64,000 bases of DNA from Collinsella sp. (GTDB lineage Bacteria; Actinomycetota; Coriobacteriia; Coriobacteriales; Coriobacteriaceae). Below the pieces are notes generated by a model. The model did no database searches. It was given only the letters and a program-made list of their open reading frames with translations, and was not told the DNA's origin. The translations under genes were made by a program, and so were the position numbers. Numbering within the stretch: the stretch's first letter is position 1; every line of letters begins with the position of its first letter. Location of the stretch: assembly GCA_019419525.1 (NCBI GenBank), contig DXZU01000033.1, positions 15,800 to 79,799 on the forward strand, in the 5' to 3' direction. Below, one piece after another: positions 32,895-42,527 of the stretch.

Positions 32895-34217
32895 ATGCTA
32901 CAGAGAAAAGCGAAAGCACAGTTTGAATCTTGGCTTGCCTCGTCGCCTAACAAGGCTCTTTTGGTCAAGGGCGCCCGACAGGTAGGAAAGTCATATTTGG
33001 TCAACGTCTTTGCAAGCGAATCGTTCGAAAATGTCGTGACGTTCGACCTTATCGCCGACGCGTCCGTGCGCGATTCGTTTTTGGCGGCAAAAAGCGCGGA
33101 TGACCTGCTTATGCGCATGTCTATTGCTGCAACGCAGCCGATGGTTGCGAACAAGACCGTTGTGGTTATCGACGAGGTGCAGCGATGCCCCAACGTAGTG
33201 ACGTTTATCAAATACCTGGTCCAGCGCGGCGACTTTCGATACATCCTTACCGGATCGCTCCTTGGCGTTGAGCTCGAGGGCATCGATTCCCTGCCGGTGG
33301 GGTATGTCGAGCAGGTCCAGATGTACCCGCTCGACTTTGAGGAGTTCTGCTGGGCAAGCGGCGTTGCTGCCGGAGCGTTTGACATGCTCAGGGGTTGTCT
33401 AAAGGACGAAAAGGAGCTCCCCGGCTATCTGTATGACCGCTTGCTCAATCTGTTCCATCAGTATGTGGTGGTGGGGGGCATGCCCGACGCGGTCAATTCC
33501 TTCTTGGCGACGCGCAATGTCGACGAGGTTCGAAACATCCATCGCGATCTTCACGCCCTGTATCGCGATGACATCGCAAAGTACGCTCCGCCTGAGCTAC
33601 GCTTGGTTATTCGCGATATCTATGATCTGATTCCCAGCGAGGCCGGCTCCAAAAACAAGCGATTCAAACTGTCATCGATTAACGGTGTCAAACGTTTTTC
33701 GCAGGTGACAGATCATTTTCTCTGGCTATCGGAGGCGGGTGTCGCGCTTCCCGTGTATAACGTAGCGGCGCCCGTGGCACCCCTTTTATTGGGGGAGCAA
33801 CGAAATCTGTTCAAGCTGTTTTACTTGGACACCGGAATGCTCATGTCGTCGTATTCCAAAAGGGTCACCCAAGGAGTTTTTGATGGGGAGGCGGAAGACG
33901 CCTTTGGCATGAACATGGGGGCGGCGTTTGAGGGCTTCGTTGCCCAAGAGCTCAAAGCCCACGGATTCAGATTGCGCTACTTTACGTCTAAAAAAGTCGG
34001 CGAGCTCGATTTTGTGGAGGAGACGCTCGATGGGGAGGTCCTTGCCATCGAGGTCAAGTCGGGCAAGAGCTTTAAGTCCCATGCGGCGCTCGACAACGCG
34101 CTCGCGACGAAGGGCTACGGAATCGATCGCGCCCTGGTACTTGCGGAATGTAATCTTCACCGCGATGGTGACGTGCTGTATCTGCCCATCTTTATGGCAG
34201 GGCTTTTGGAGCCGTAA
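32895..34217 (+). CDS. DUF4143 family AAA ATPase
   Basis: 440 residues from the ATG at 32895 behind AAGGGG. Walker A is GARQVGKSYLV (about residues 25-35), Walker B KTVVVIDEVQRC (near 86-97), and the arginine-finger-like TGSLLGVELEGIDSLPVG follows. The C-terminal DUF4143 part ends in a PD-(D/E)XK-like GELDFVEETLDGEVLAIEVKSGKS (near 365-390). Such ATPases are common, multi-copy and poorly understood in gut bacteria. Transcription probably starts within or beside the upstream 33-bp repeats. A broken relative is at 26592. Confidence 0.9.
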   Translation: MLQRKAKAQFESWLASSPNKALLVKGARQVGKSYLVNVFASESFENVVTFDLIADASVRDSFLAAKSADDLLMRMSIAATQPMVANKTVVVIDEVQRCPNVVTFIKYLVQRGDFRYILTGSLLGVELEGIDSLPVGYVEQVQMYPLDFEEFCWASGVAAGAFDMLRGCLKDEKELPGYLYDRLLNLFHQYVVVGGMPDAVNSFLATRNVDEVRNIHRDLHALYRDDIAKYAPPELRLVIRDIYDLIPSEAGSKNKRFKLSSINGVKRFSQVTDHFLWLSEAGVALPVYNVAAPVAPLLLGEQRNLFKLFYLDTGMLMSSYSKRVTQGVFDGEAEDAFGMNMGAAFEGFVAQELKAHGFRLRYFTSKKVGELDFVEETLDGEVLAIEVKSGKSFKSHAALDNALATKGYGIDRALVLAECNLHRDGDVLYLPIFMAGLLEP

Positions 34218-34254
34218 CATGCCGCCGGCTCTTCCGGCCCTCCCTTAACCCTCG

Positions 34255-35241
34255 CTACTCGTCGTCTCCGTCGTTGGGGTCGCCCTTGAGGGTGTTGATG
34301 TCCAGGTACTCGTCATCGTTCTCTTTTTGCTGGGTCTCCGACTCCGCTTGGGTGGGGCCGGAGAACAGACGGAATCCCTCAAACGCAATGACGCCGAGCA
34401 GGGCAATGACAATGGCGATAAAGGCAACCTTGACTGCCTGCGGAAATTCCGAGAAATGCAGTGCCTTTTCCTCGGCGTAATAATCGGCGAAGCGCTCTTC
34501 GCCCGTGCTTTTGGTATACGCCGGCGCGGACGCGGCCTCCGGGTCATATTCCGGTGCAGGCGTGGCAGCGTACGGATCGTTGAGATAATCGCTCGATGCG
34601 GTGCCATAATCCTCGGTCTCGATGCGATCGGTGCCAGCATAGCCATCGGAATAATCGGAATATGCCGCACCGCCCTCATAGTCCGCGGCGCTCGTGTTGG
34701 CGGCAAAAAGCGGGTTAACTGGAACGTCGAGCGCCGGCATGCCGGTAGAGGTCTCATCCAGATCGGCTGCAGCCCAGGAATCGTAGGCAACCTGATGGGC
34801 AACGGGCTCATCGAGCCTTGTGACCGGAGACTTGCGTGCCGCAGGAACAGGCAACTGCTGGGCGCTGTACATAACGGTGCTGTCGGCCGATTTGTTCCGC
34901 GTCGCCGCAGCGAGAAATGCCGCCGTCTCGGACGGGTCGCTTGCGGGGCGGGGAGTGGGCGTGGGCGCCGAAATGGGTGCGGGCGTAGACGCGGGCGTCG
35001 AAACAGGCGGCTGCGCAGGAGTCGGCGCAGATGCGGGCTTAGGCGCAAGTGCGGAATTGGGGCTTGACGGGCGAACCCCACCGCCCATGAGTTCGTCGGC
35101 GGTCCACGGGCGATCATCCATCACGTCGTCAAGGCTCAGCGAAAACAGGTCGTCTTCACCCTCATCGAACATGCGGTGCACATGTCCACCAATTGCCGGA
35201 ATCAATCCGCGACCGGTGCATGATGCCTTGCTCAACGCCAT
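34255..35241 (-). CDS. hypothetical single-pass membrane protein with Pro/Ala-rich linker
   Basis: 328 residues from the ATG at 35241 (after AAAGGGTGG). The N-terminal 70 residues are acidic and soluble (FDEGEDDLFSLSLDDVMDD), followed by a low-complexity Pro/Ala/Thr stretch, a Tyr/Asp/Ser-rich acidic region and one membrane helix near residue 280 (AFIAIVIALLGVIAFEGFRLF), then a short acidic tail. No family recognised. The extended acidic cytosolic part and the tail anchor recall actinobacterial cell-envelope regulators, but this is only a resemblance. Confidence 0.6.
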   Translation of the reverse strand: MALSKASCTGRGLIPAIGGHVHRMFDEGEDDLFSLSLDDVMDDRPWTADELMGGGVRPSSPNSALAPKPASAPTPAQPPVSTPASTPAPISAPTPTPRPASDPSETAAFLAAATRNKSADSTVMYSAQQLPVPAARKSPVTRLDEPVAHQVAYDSWAAADLDETSTGMPALDVPVNPLFAANTSAADYEGGAAYSDYSDGYAGTDRIETEDYGTASSDYLNDPYAATPAPEYDPEAASAPAYTKSTGEERFADYYAEEKALHFSEFPQAVKVAFIAIVIALLGVIAFEGFRLFSGPTQAESETQQKENDDEYLDINTLKGDPNDGDDE

Positions 35242-35364
35242 TCTGTTCCACCCTTTCGAAATACTAATGACATCGATTATATGGAACTTTCCAAGCGGCT
35301 CGGTCTTGGATTCATGCTCTCCAGAACTCGCGCCCAAAAGGGGAGGGGCAATCTGGGCGAGTGC

Positions 35365-36018
35365 CTACTTGTCGTCGGCCGCCGCCTTGGCCTCATTGAG
35401 GTAGCTATAGAAGCTGTACTTGGAGATGCCAAAGAACTCGCAGGCGCGCTCGCTCGACTTGGAAATGAGGAAGGCGCCGCGACGGTCGAGGTAGCCAATG
35501 GCACGAATGCGCTCGTCTTTGGTCATGAGCGCCGCGGGCTTGCCCACAAACTGCTCGCACTCGTGCAGCAGGTCCTCGAGCAGGTCGCCGATGTTCTTGG
35601 TAATGGGCTCGGGCTCGGTGTAGCCCGTGCCGCCGGTGCCGGTAAAGGCGTCGAGCGAACGCTCAAAAGCCTTCATAAGCGTAATGTCAAAGTTAATGCC
35701 CAAAATGCCGACGGGCTTGCCCTCGTCGTTGCGGATAAAGATGGTCGAGGACTTGAGCAGCTTGCCGTCGGTGGTTTTGGTGAGGTATGGCTCGCGGTCG
35801 TGCACGTCGGTGGTGCCCTCGTGCATGGACTCAAACACAATATGGCTGGGGCCGTCACCCAGTTTGCGCCCGCTGACGTGGCCGTTTTCGATCACTACGA
35901 TGGAGTGGTCCACGTCCTCGGTCTCCAGATCGTGGACGACGACTTCGCAGTTGGGGCCAAATTGGAGCGCCAGGCCGTGTGCAAGGCGCTTATAAAACTC
36001 AATCTGTGCGGGGGTCAT
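35365..36018 (-). CDS. YheO/DauR-like PAS-type transcriptional regulator, copy 2
   Basis: 217 residues from the ATG at 36018, which follows AGGAAGG; an ATG ten codons earlier lacks a ribosome site. The YheO PAS domain (GPNCEVVVHDLETEDVDHSIVVIENGHVSGRKLGDGPS, LLKSSTIFIRNDEGKPVGILGINFD) is followed by a C-terminal helix-turn-helix region (GAFLISKSSERACEFFGISKYSFYSYLNE). It is divergent from ygeX over a 277-base region with two identical palindromes, so it probably controls the ygeX-ygeY-ygeW genes. Its paralogue is at 13941. Confidence 0.9.
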   Translation of the reverse strand: MTPAQIEFYKRLAHGLALQFGPNCEVVVHDLETEDVDHSIVVIENGHVSGRKLGDGPSHIVFESMHEGTTDVHDREPYLTKTTDGKLLKSSTIFIRNDEGKPVGILGINFDITLMKAFERSLDAFTGTGGTGYTEPEPITKNIGDLLEDLLHECEQFVGKPAALMTKDERIRAIGYLDRRGAFLISKSSERACEFFGISKYSFYSYLNEAKAAADDK

Positions 36019-36137
36019 GGGTGCCTTCCTAAAAATTAGTTTGGGCACACTTTGCCATAAACCACACTTGTTCGCAAATAACGAAAGCGTCGCTGCGTTA
36101 TGTGACCGTTCGGCGGCGAAAAGGTACCGATTACGGC

Positions 36138-36203
36138 AACAAACAATTTGTTAGGTTTACCAATCAAAAAGTGTGATAGAACAGTGCTAACAAACTTTTT
36201 GTT
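36138..36203. promoter_or_regulatory. two identical-arm palindromic operators before ygeX
   Basis: AACAAA-CAA-TTTGTT at 36138-36152 and AACAAA-CTT-TTTGTT at 36189-36203 have perfect six-base arms and three-base spacers; their centres are 51 bases apart. They lie in the divergent region between the YheO-like regulator and ygeX. They are good candidates for its binding sites; no experimental match is known to me. Confidence 0.55.
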
Positions 36204-36295
36204 TGGCATCCACATAAAAGTTCAGTCGCATGAATGGGAATGGGCTGAAACGCGTATGCGGGGGCCGGCAAGAGAGGACTTAAGGAGTTCACCGT

Positions 36296-37510
36296 ATGGC
36301 CGATAAGATCCAGTGGGCGGGCAACACGATGCCCAAGAGCGATGACAAGCACTTGGGAATCATGAGCCTCGACCACGTGAAGAAGGCCCGCGCCTTCCAC
36401 CAGTCGTTCCCTCAGTACACCGTCACTCCGCTTGCCCGCCTGGATGGTCAGGCTGCGCGCCTGGGCCTTTCCAACCTGTGCGTTAAGGACGAGAGCTATC
36501 GCTTTGGCCTCAACGCCTTTAAGGTCCTGGGCGGTTCGTTTGCCATGGCCAACTACATTGCCGACGAGACCGGCAAGGACGTTGCCGAGTGCACCTTCGA
36601 TTACCTGACCTCCGATCAGCTTGCCAAGGACTTTGGCCAGGCCACCTTCTTTACTGCCACCGACGGCAACCATGGCCGCGGCGTGGCATGGGCTGCCAAC
36701 AAGCTGGGCCAGAAGGCCGTCGTGCACATGCCCAAGGGTTCCACCAAGCCCCGCTTTGATAACATCGCCGCCGAGGGCGCCACGGTGACCATCGAAGAGG
36801 TCAACTACGACGAGTGCGTGCGCATGGCCGCCGCCGAGGCCGACGCCTGCGAGCGCGGCGTCATCGTTCAGGATACCGCCTGGGAGGGCTACGAGAAGAT
36901 CCCGTCCTGGATCATGGAGGGCTACGGCACCATGGCTTCCGAGGCTGCCGAGCAGCTGCGCGAGATGGCCATCAACCGCCCGACGCACGTCTTTGTCCAG
37001 GCTGGCGTGGGCTCGCTCGCCGGCGCCGTGGTGGGCTACTTCACCAACCTGTATCCCGATAACCCGCCCACCTTCGTCGTGGTCGAGTGCGCGCCTGCCG
37101 CCTGCCTGTACAAGGGCGCTGCCGCCGGCGACGGCGATCCGCGCATCGTGAACGGCGATATGCCCTCCATCATGGCCGGCCTGTGCTGCGGCGAGCCCAA
37201 CATCCTGGGCTGGGATATCCTGCGCAACCACACCACCGCCTTCGTGTCCTGCCCCGACTGGGTCACCGCTCGCGGCATGCGCACTCTGGGCGCTCCCGAG
37301 AAGGGCGACCCGCGCGTCATCTCTGGCGAGTCCGGCGCTGTGACCACCGGTCTGGTCGAGACTCTCATGCTCGATCCCGAGTACGCCGAGCTCAAGGAAC
37401 TCATCGGCCTGGACAAGACGAGCTCCGTGCTCTGCTTCTCCACCGAGGGCGACACCGATCCGGATCAGTACCGTCGCATCGTCTGGGAGGGCGAATACCC
37501 CACTTACTAA
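36296..37510 (+). CDS. ygeX: diaminopropionate ammonia-lyase
   Basis: 404 residues of the fold-type II PLP family. The PLP lysine is in FGLNAFKVLGGSFA (near residue 78), the Gly-rich phosphate loop is QAGVGSLAGAVVGYF (about 237-251), and the family-specific TDGNHGRGVAWAANKLG segment is intact. It converts 2,3-diaminopropionate to pyruvate and two ammonia via 2-aminoacrylate. In the purine cluster this is the terminal carbon- and nitrogen-releasing step. ATG after AAGGAG; ygeY follows 72 bases on. Confidence 0.95.
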   Translation: MADKIQWAGNTMPKSDDKHLGIMSLDHVKKARAFHQSFPQYTVTPLARLDGQAARLGLSNLCVKDESYRFGLNAFKVLGGSFAMANYIADETGKDVAECTFDYLTSDQLAKDFGQATFFTATDGNHGRGVAWAANKLGQKAVVHMPKGSTKPRFDNIAAEGATVTIEEVNYDECVRMAAAEADACERGVIVQDTAWEGYEKIPSWIMEGYGTMASEAAEQLREMAINRPTHVFVQAGVGSLAGAVVGYFTNLYPDNPPTFVVVECAPAACLYKGAAAGDGDPRIVNGDMPSIMAGLCCGEPNILGWDILRNHTTAFVSCPDWVTARGMRTLGAPEKGDPRVISGESGAVTTGLVETLMLDPEYAELKELIGLDKTSSVLCFSTEGDTDPDQYRRIVWEGEYPTY

Positions 37511-37582
37511 TACTGGGCGGAGTAAATAGGTATCGCTCCGCCACCTCACAGGTAGATCCCTTCGTATGAAAGGTTATGAACA

Positions 37583-38968
37583 ATGGCTAAAGAACTCGAT
37601 TTCGACGCTATCAAGGCTGCTGCTGAGTCCCATCGTGCTGATATGACTCGCTTCCTGCGCGCTATGATCTCCCACCCCTCTGAGTCTTGCGAGGAGGGCG
37701 AGGTTGTCGCTTGCATCAAGGCCGAGATGGAGAGCCTTGGCTATGACGAGGTCAAGGTCGACGGCCTGGGCAACGTTATGGGCTTTATGGGCGAGGGCGA
37801 CAAGATCATCGCCATCGACTCTCACATCGACACCGTCGGCATCGGCAACATCGAGAACTGGGATGCCGATCCCTATGAGGGCTACGAGACCGACGAGATC
37901 ATCTACGGCCGCGGCGGCTCCGACCAGGAGGGCGGCATGGCTTCTGCTACCTACGCTGCCAAGATGATGAAGGACATGGGCCTCATCCCCGAGGGCTACA
38001 AGATCATGGTCGTCGGCACCGTCCAGGAAGAGGACTGCGACGGCATGTGCTGGCAGTACATCTACAACAAGGACGGCATTAAGCCCGAGTTCGTCATTTC
38101 CACCGAGCCCACCGACGGCGGCATCTATCGCGGTCACCGCGGCCGCATGGAGATCCGCGTCGACGTTCACGGCACCTCCTGCCACGGCTCCGCGCCCGAC
38201 CGTGGCGACAACGCCATCTACAAGATGGCCGACATCATCGCCGACGTCCGCGCCCTCAACAACAACGGCTGTGACGAGTCGACCGACATCAAGGGTCTCG
38301 TCAAGATGCTCGACCCCAAGTACAACCCCGAGCACTTCGAGGATGCCCGCTTCCTGGGCCGCGGCACCTGCACCGTCAGCCAGATCTTCTACACCAGCCC
38401 CAGCCGTTGCGCTGTCGCTGACTCCTGCGCCATCTCCATCGACCGTCGCATGACCGCCGGTGAGACCTGGGAGTCCTGCCTGGACGAGATCCGCAACCTG
38501 CCGGCCGCCAAGAAGTACGGCGACGACGTGAAGGTCTCCATGTACATGTACGACCGTCCGTCCTGGACCGGCGAGGTCTACGAGACCGAGGCTTACTTCC
38601 CCACGTGGATCAACAAGGAGACCGCTCCGCACGTCAAGGCCCTCGTCGACGCCCACAAGGCCATGTTCGGTGACGAGCGCATCGGCTGTGAGCCCAGCAT
38701 GGACAAGCGCACCGGTCGTCCGCTGTGCGACAAGTGGACCTTCTCCACGAACTGCGTTTCCATCCAGGGCCGCTATGGCATCCCCTGCGTCGGCTTTGGC
38801 CCGGGTGCCGAGTCTCAGGCTCACGCTCCCAACGAGGTCACCTACAAGGACGACCTGGTCACCGCTGCCGCCATGTACGTGGCTGCCCTGAACCTCTACG
38901 ATCCGAGCCAGGCCGATGGCGACGCCACCGTGTTCCGCGCCGGTCTGACCAACAACAAGATCGACTAG
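37583..38968 (+). CDS. ygeY: YgeY family selenium-metabolism-linked hydrolase (M20 type)
   Basis: 461 residues. M20 metal ligands are visible in [27 protein letters not shown] and [14 protein letters not shown], with the dimerisation domain after [23 protein letters not shown] and the last ligand region near SQAHAPNEV. The protein is annotated as peptidase but is tied by gene context to the anaerobic purine pathway, where hydrolysis of a ureide or amide intermediate is expected. It lies between ygeX and ygeW. Confidence 0.93.
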   Translation: MAKELDFDAIKAAAESHRADMTRFLRAMISHPSESCEEGEVVACIKAEMESLGYDEVKVDGLGNVMGFMGEGDKIIAIDSHIDTVGIGNIENWDADPYEGYETDEIIYGRGGSDQEGGMASATYAAKMMKDMGLIPEGYKIMVVGTVQEEDCDGMCWQYIYNKDGIKPEFVISTEPTDGGIYRGHRGRMEIRVDVHGTSCHGSAPDRGDNAIYKMADIIADVRALNNNGCDESTDIKGLVKMLDPKYNPEHFEDARFLGRGTCTVSQIFYTSPSRCAVADSCAISIDRRMTAGETWESCLDEIRNLPAAKKYGDDVKVSMYMYDRPSWTGEVYETEAYFPTWINKETAPHVKALVDAHKAMFGDERIGCEPSMDKRTGRPLCDKWTFSTNCVSIQGRYGIPCVGFGPGAESQAHAPNEVTYKDDLVTAAAMYVAALNLYDPSQADGDATVFRAGLTNNKID

Positions 38969-39169
38969 TCCCATTCCTCGTTCTTGTTGAGCCGGGGGCC
39001 GCTCGTGTCCCCGGCACCCCCTGTTGACTTGGGGCCCGCGGTCGTTATCTCCCATGCTTCCTCAACGGTAGCGGGTTCTCGTCATAGTGCTCTGCATGTT
39101 CTAGCCACACGCGCATGCCGGAGCACATCTACTCATTGCAATCGTTTCATCTTTGGAAAGGATATTTAC

Positions 39170-40372
39170 ATGGACGCCAAGTTTACCGAGCTCGTCGAGC
39201 AGCTGAACGGCCTCGATTTTAAGGGCATGTACGGCAGCGACTTCCTGCACACCTGGGATAAGACCACCGATGAGCTCAAGGCGCTCTACATCGTCGCCGA
39301 CGCCCTGCGCGAGCTGCGCGAGAACAACGTTTCGTCCAAGATCTTCGATTCGGGTCTGGCCGTCTCCCTGTTCCGTGACAACTCCACCCGTACGCGCTTC
39401 TCCTTCTCTAAGGCAGCCAACCTGCTCGGTCTTGAGCTGCAGGACCTGGACGAGAAGAAGTCCCAGATCGCTCACGGCGAGACCGTCCGCGAGACCGCTA
39501 CCATGATCTCCTTCATGGCCGACGTCATCGGCATCCGCGACGACATGTACATCGGCAAGGGCGACGCCTACATGGCCGAGGTCTCCGAGTCTGTCCAGCA
39601 GGCCTACGAGGACGGCGTTCTGGATCACCGTCCCACGCTCATCTCCCTGCAGTCCGACTCCGATCACCCCACGCAGTCCTCTGCCGACATGCTCTACCTC
39701 ATCAACGAGTTTGGCGGTCTTGAGAACCTCAAGGGCAAAAAGGTTGCCGTCACCTGGGCCTACTCGCCCTCTTACGGCAAGCCGCTGTCCTGCCCGCAGT
39801 CGCTGATCAGCCTGCTGCCCCGTTTTGGCATGGACGTCACCTTGGCCCACCCCGAGGGCTACGACCTCATGCCCGAGGTCGTCGAGCGCGCCAAGGGTTA
39901 TGCCGCCGACTCCGGCACCACCTTTAAGCAGGTCAACACCATGGCCGAGGCCTTCGAGGGCGCCGACATCGTGATCCCGAAGAGCTGGGCTCCGTTTGCC
40001 GCCATGGAGAAGCGCACCAACCTGTACGCCGAGGGCGACGACGCCGGCATCGCTGCACTCGAGAAGGAGCTGCTCGCTCAGAACGCCACGCATCAGGATT
40101 GGTGCTCCACGACCGAGCTCATGGAGAAGACCGCCAACGGCCAGGACACCATCTTTATGCATCCGCTGCCCGCCGACATCTCCGGTGTCTCTTGCGAGCA
40201 CGGCGAGGTCAACGCCGACGTCTTCGACATGCACCGCGTGGGCATGTACAAGGAGGCCAGCTACAAGCCGTACGCCATCGCAGCCATGGTGTTCCTGCAG
40301 AAGGTTGCCGATCCCGCCGCTACCCTCAAGGCCCTCGACGAGCGCAACACCGCCCGTTGGTTCCAGGCCTAA
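39170..40372 (+). CDS. ygeW: knotted carbamoyltransferase YgeW
   Basis: 400 residues from the ATG at 39170 after GGAAAGGA; an upstream in-frame start at 38984 lies in the intergenic GC-rich stretch. The carbamoyl phosphate site SLFRDNSTRTRFSFSKA (about residues 60-76) and the HPLP loop (MHPLPADISGVSCEHGEV, near 328) are both present, with the extended central region typical of YgeW rather than OTC or ATC. It may run in the phosphorolytic direction to give carbamoyl phosphate; the kinase that would make ATP from it is not in this window. Confidence 0.94.
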   Translation: MDAKFTELVEQLNGLDFKGMYGSDFLHTWDKTTDELKALYIVADALRELRENNVSSKIFDSGLAVSLFRDNSTRTRFSFSKAANLLGLELQDLDEKKSQIAHGETVRETATMISFMADVIGIRDDMYIGKGDAYMAEVSESVQQAYEDGVLDHRPTLISLQSDSDHPTQSSADMLYLINEFGGLENLKGKKVAVTWAYSPSYGKPLSCPQSLISLLPRFGMDVTLAHPEGYDLMPEVVERAKGYAADSGTTFKQVNTMAEAFEGADIVIPKSWAPFAAMEKRTNLYAEGDDAGIAALEKELLAQNATHQDWCSTTELMEKTANGQDTIFMHPLPADISGVSCEHGEVNADVFDMHRVGMYKEASYKPYAIAAMVFLQKVADPAATLKALDERNTARWFQA

Positions 40373-40395
40373 AGCTGGGTTGAGGTAAGCCATGT

Positions 40396-40434
40396 AAAGG
40401 GGGCGCTCTGCCAACCGGCGGGGTGCCCCTTTTT
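40396..40434 (+). terminator. terminator after ygeW
   Basis: AAAGGGGGC near 40396-40404 pairs, with one bulged G, with GCCCCTTTT at 40425-40433, followed by Ts. It separates the ygeX-Y-W unit from the cofactor genes. Confidence 0.7.
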
Positions 40435-40522
40435 GTATCGTGGGCGTGCGGGATAAGCGCTTTCGATGTAGATGCCCCGCGACGCGAGTTATGGGTACGA
40501 TGGTTTCAGGGGAGGTATCGCC

Positions 40523-41137
40523 ATGAAACTTGGTTGCGTCATTATGGCTTCGGGCGAGGGCAAGCGATTTGGCTCTAACAAGATGCTCGCCGATATCTAT
40601 GGCGAGCCGCTGATTGCCCGGACCATTGATTCGGTTCCCCGGGGCTTTGACGTTGTGGTTTCGACGCGTTGGCCCGAGGTCGCTCAGATTTGTGATGACA
40701 AGCATTGCCCGTGCGTGCTGCACGATGGCGAGCTGCGCAGCGAAAGCGTCCGTGCGGGCCTTTCGTGGGGAGTCGAACGCAACTGGAAAGGTTGCCTCTT
40801 TTTGCCGGGCGACCAGCCGCTCGTGAGTTCGGATTCTTTTGAGGCTATGGTTCGTGCATTTGACGAGCGTGGCCGCAAGCATCCGGTGCGTCTTGCGTGC
40901 AACGGTGAGCCTTCGAGCCCGGTGCTCTTTCCGGCGGAACTGTTCGATGCACTTATGTGTCTTGAGGGTAAGGACGGCGGCGGTTCGATCCTCAAGGACC
41001 GTACCGACGTGGTGCTGGTCGAGGCGCGTGCCTACGAGCTGTGGGACGTCGATACCGTCAAGGGACAGCGACGCATAACGGAGCATATTGCCGCCTGCTC
41101 GTATTTTGATCGCGTGGCCAACTGCATCAATCAATAA
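40523..41137 (+). CDS. MocA-like molybdenum cofactor nucleotidyltransferase
   Basis: 204 residues from the ATG at 40523 behind GGGGAGG. The N-terminus is LGCVIMASGEGKRFGSNKML, the NTP-binding loop of the MobA/MocA family (GxGxRxG-NK), followed by LFLPGDQPLVSSD and ACNGEPSSPVLFPAELF. It probably attaches CMP or another nucleotide to the molybdopterin of the hydroxylase at 21547. Nine bases before the dihydropyrimidinase-like gene. Confidence 0.88.
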   Translation: MKLGCVIMASGEGKRFGSNKMLADIYGEPLIARTIDSVPRGFDVVVSTRWPEVAQICDDKHCPCVLHDGELRSESVRAGLSWGVERNWKGCLFLPGDQPLVSSDSFEAMVRAFDERGRKHPVRLACNGEPSSPVLFPAELFDALMCLEGKDGGGSILKDRTDVVLVEARAYELWDVDTVKGQRRITEHIAACSYFDRVANCINQ

Positions 41138-41146
41138 GGAGCAATT

Positions 41147-42514
41147 ATGATCATCATCAAAAACGGCGCACTCGTGACGCCCCAGGGGCTTCGCCGCGCC
41201 GATCTTGCCATGGAGGGCGACAAGATTGTGCGGATTGCCGCGGCAATCGAGCCGGGCGAGGGCGATACCGTCGAGGACGCCACCGACTGCTGGGTGTTTC
41301 CCGGCTTTATCGACGGCCACACGCACATGCAGTGCTGGACCGGCATGGATTGGACAGCCGATAGCTTTGAGACCGGCACGCGCGCGGCTGCCTGCGGCGG
41401 CACGACGACCATTGTGGACTACGCGACGGCCGATCGCGGCGTGACCATGCCCGATGCCTTGGTCGAGTGGCATCATCGCGCCGACGGCACCTGCACCGCC
41501 AACTATGCCTTCCATATGGCGCTTGCCGAGTGGAATGAGCGCAATCGCGCCGACCTTTCGGCCATGCGCGAGGCGGGCGTGTCGTCGTTTAAGACCTACT
41601 TTGCCTACGACCATCTGCGCCTGGACGATGCCGAGACGCTCGAGGTGCTGGAGGAGCTCAAGCGCGTGGGCGGTATCCTGTGCGTGCATTGCGAGAACGG
41701 CACGTTGGTCAACGCGCTGCAGAAGCGCGTGTTTGAGCAGGGTATCCACGGGCCCGAGGGCCATGCGCTCAGCCGTCCGGACGTGTGTGAGGCCGAGGCC
41801 GTGAGCCGCCTGCTGTATCTGGCGCACTTGGCCGGGGACGCTCCGGTCAACGTGGTGCACCTTTCGACCAAGCTGGGGCTCGAGGCCATTCGCGCTGCCA
41901 AAGCGCGCGGGCAGAAGAACATCTATGTCGAGACATGCCCTCAGTATCTGATACTCGACGACACCTGCTATCTGGAGCAGGGCGAGGACGGCTTTGCGGG
42001 CGCCAAGTACGTGATGAGCCCGCCGCTGCGCCATGCCGGTGACCGTGCCGCGCTGCGCGAGGCGCTTGTGGCTGGCGAGATCGATACTATTGCGACCGAT
42101 CATTGCAGCTTTAACCTGCACGGGCAAAAGGACCGAGGACGCGATGATTTCCGCGCGATTCCCAACGGCGGGCCCGGCGTGGAGCATCGTCCCGTTGCGA
42201 TTGCCACGAGCTTTGAGGGACAGCTGGGTCCCGAGGATCTGTGCCGCTTGATGAGCGAGAATCCGGCGCGCGTTTTTGGCATGTATCCGCGCAAGGGCTG
42301 TCTTGCCGAAGGCGCCGATGCCGACGTGTGCGTGTGGGATCCGTGCGCGCGTTGGACGATCAGCGCCGCGACGCAGCATCAGGCCGTGGACTACACGCCG
42401 CTCGAGGGCTTTGAGGCACATGGCCGCGCCAAGGCCGTGTTTGTGAACGGCGTGCTGGCGGCACGCGACGGCGAGCCCACCGGAGCCCAACCCGGCCGCT
42501 ACGTGCCCCGCTAA
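41147..42514 (+). CDS. dihydropyrimidinase/hydantoinase-like amidohydrolase
   Basis: 455 residues. The metal site HxH is in GFIDGHTHMQCWTG, the carbamylated lysine in SSFKTYFAYDHL (near residue 147), and later ligands in LCVHCENGT, VNVVHLSTKLG and DTIATDHCSFN. This is the full set for a cyclic-amide hydrolase. In E. coli the equivalent neighbour is hydA (formerly ygeZ). In purine breakdown it could open a hydantoin- or imidazolone-like ring; the true substrate is not known from sequence. ATG after AAGGAG. Confidence 0.92.
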   Translation: MIIIKNGALVTPQGLRRADLAMEGDKIVRIAAAIEPGEGDTVEDATDCWVFPGFIDGHTHMQCWTGMDWTADSFETGTRAAACGGTTTIVDYATADRGVTMPDALVEWHHRADGTCTANYAFHMALAEWNERNRADLSAMREAGVSSFKTYFAYDHLRLDDAETLEVLEELKRVGGILCVHCENGTLVNALQKRVFEQGIHGPEGHALSRPDVCEAEAVSRLLYLAHLAGDAPVNVVHLSTKLGLEAIRAAKARGQKNIYVETCPQYLILDDTCYLEQGEDGFAGAKYVMSPPLRHAGDRAALREALVAGEIDTIATDHCSFNLHGQKDRGRDDFRAIPNGGPGVEHRPVAIATSFEGQLGPEDLCRLMSENPARVFGMYPRKGCLAEGADADVCVWDPCARWTISAATQHQAVDYTPLEGFEAHGRAKAVFVNGVLAARDGEPTGAQPGRYVPR

Positions 42515-42527
42515 CGGGAAGACCGCC

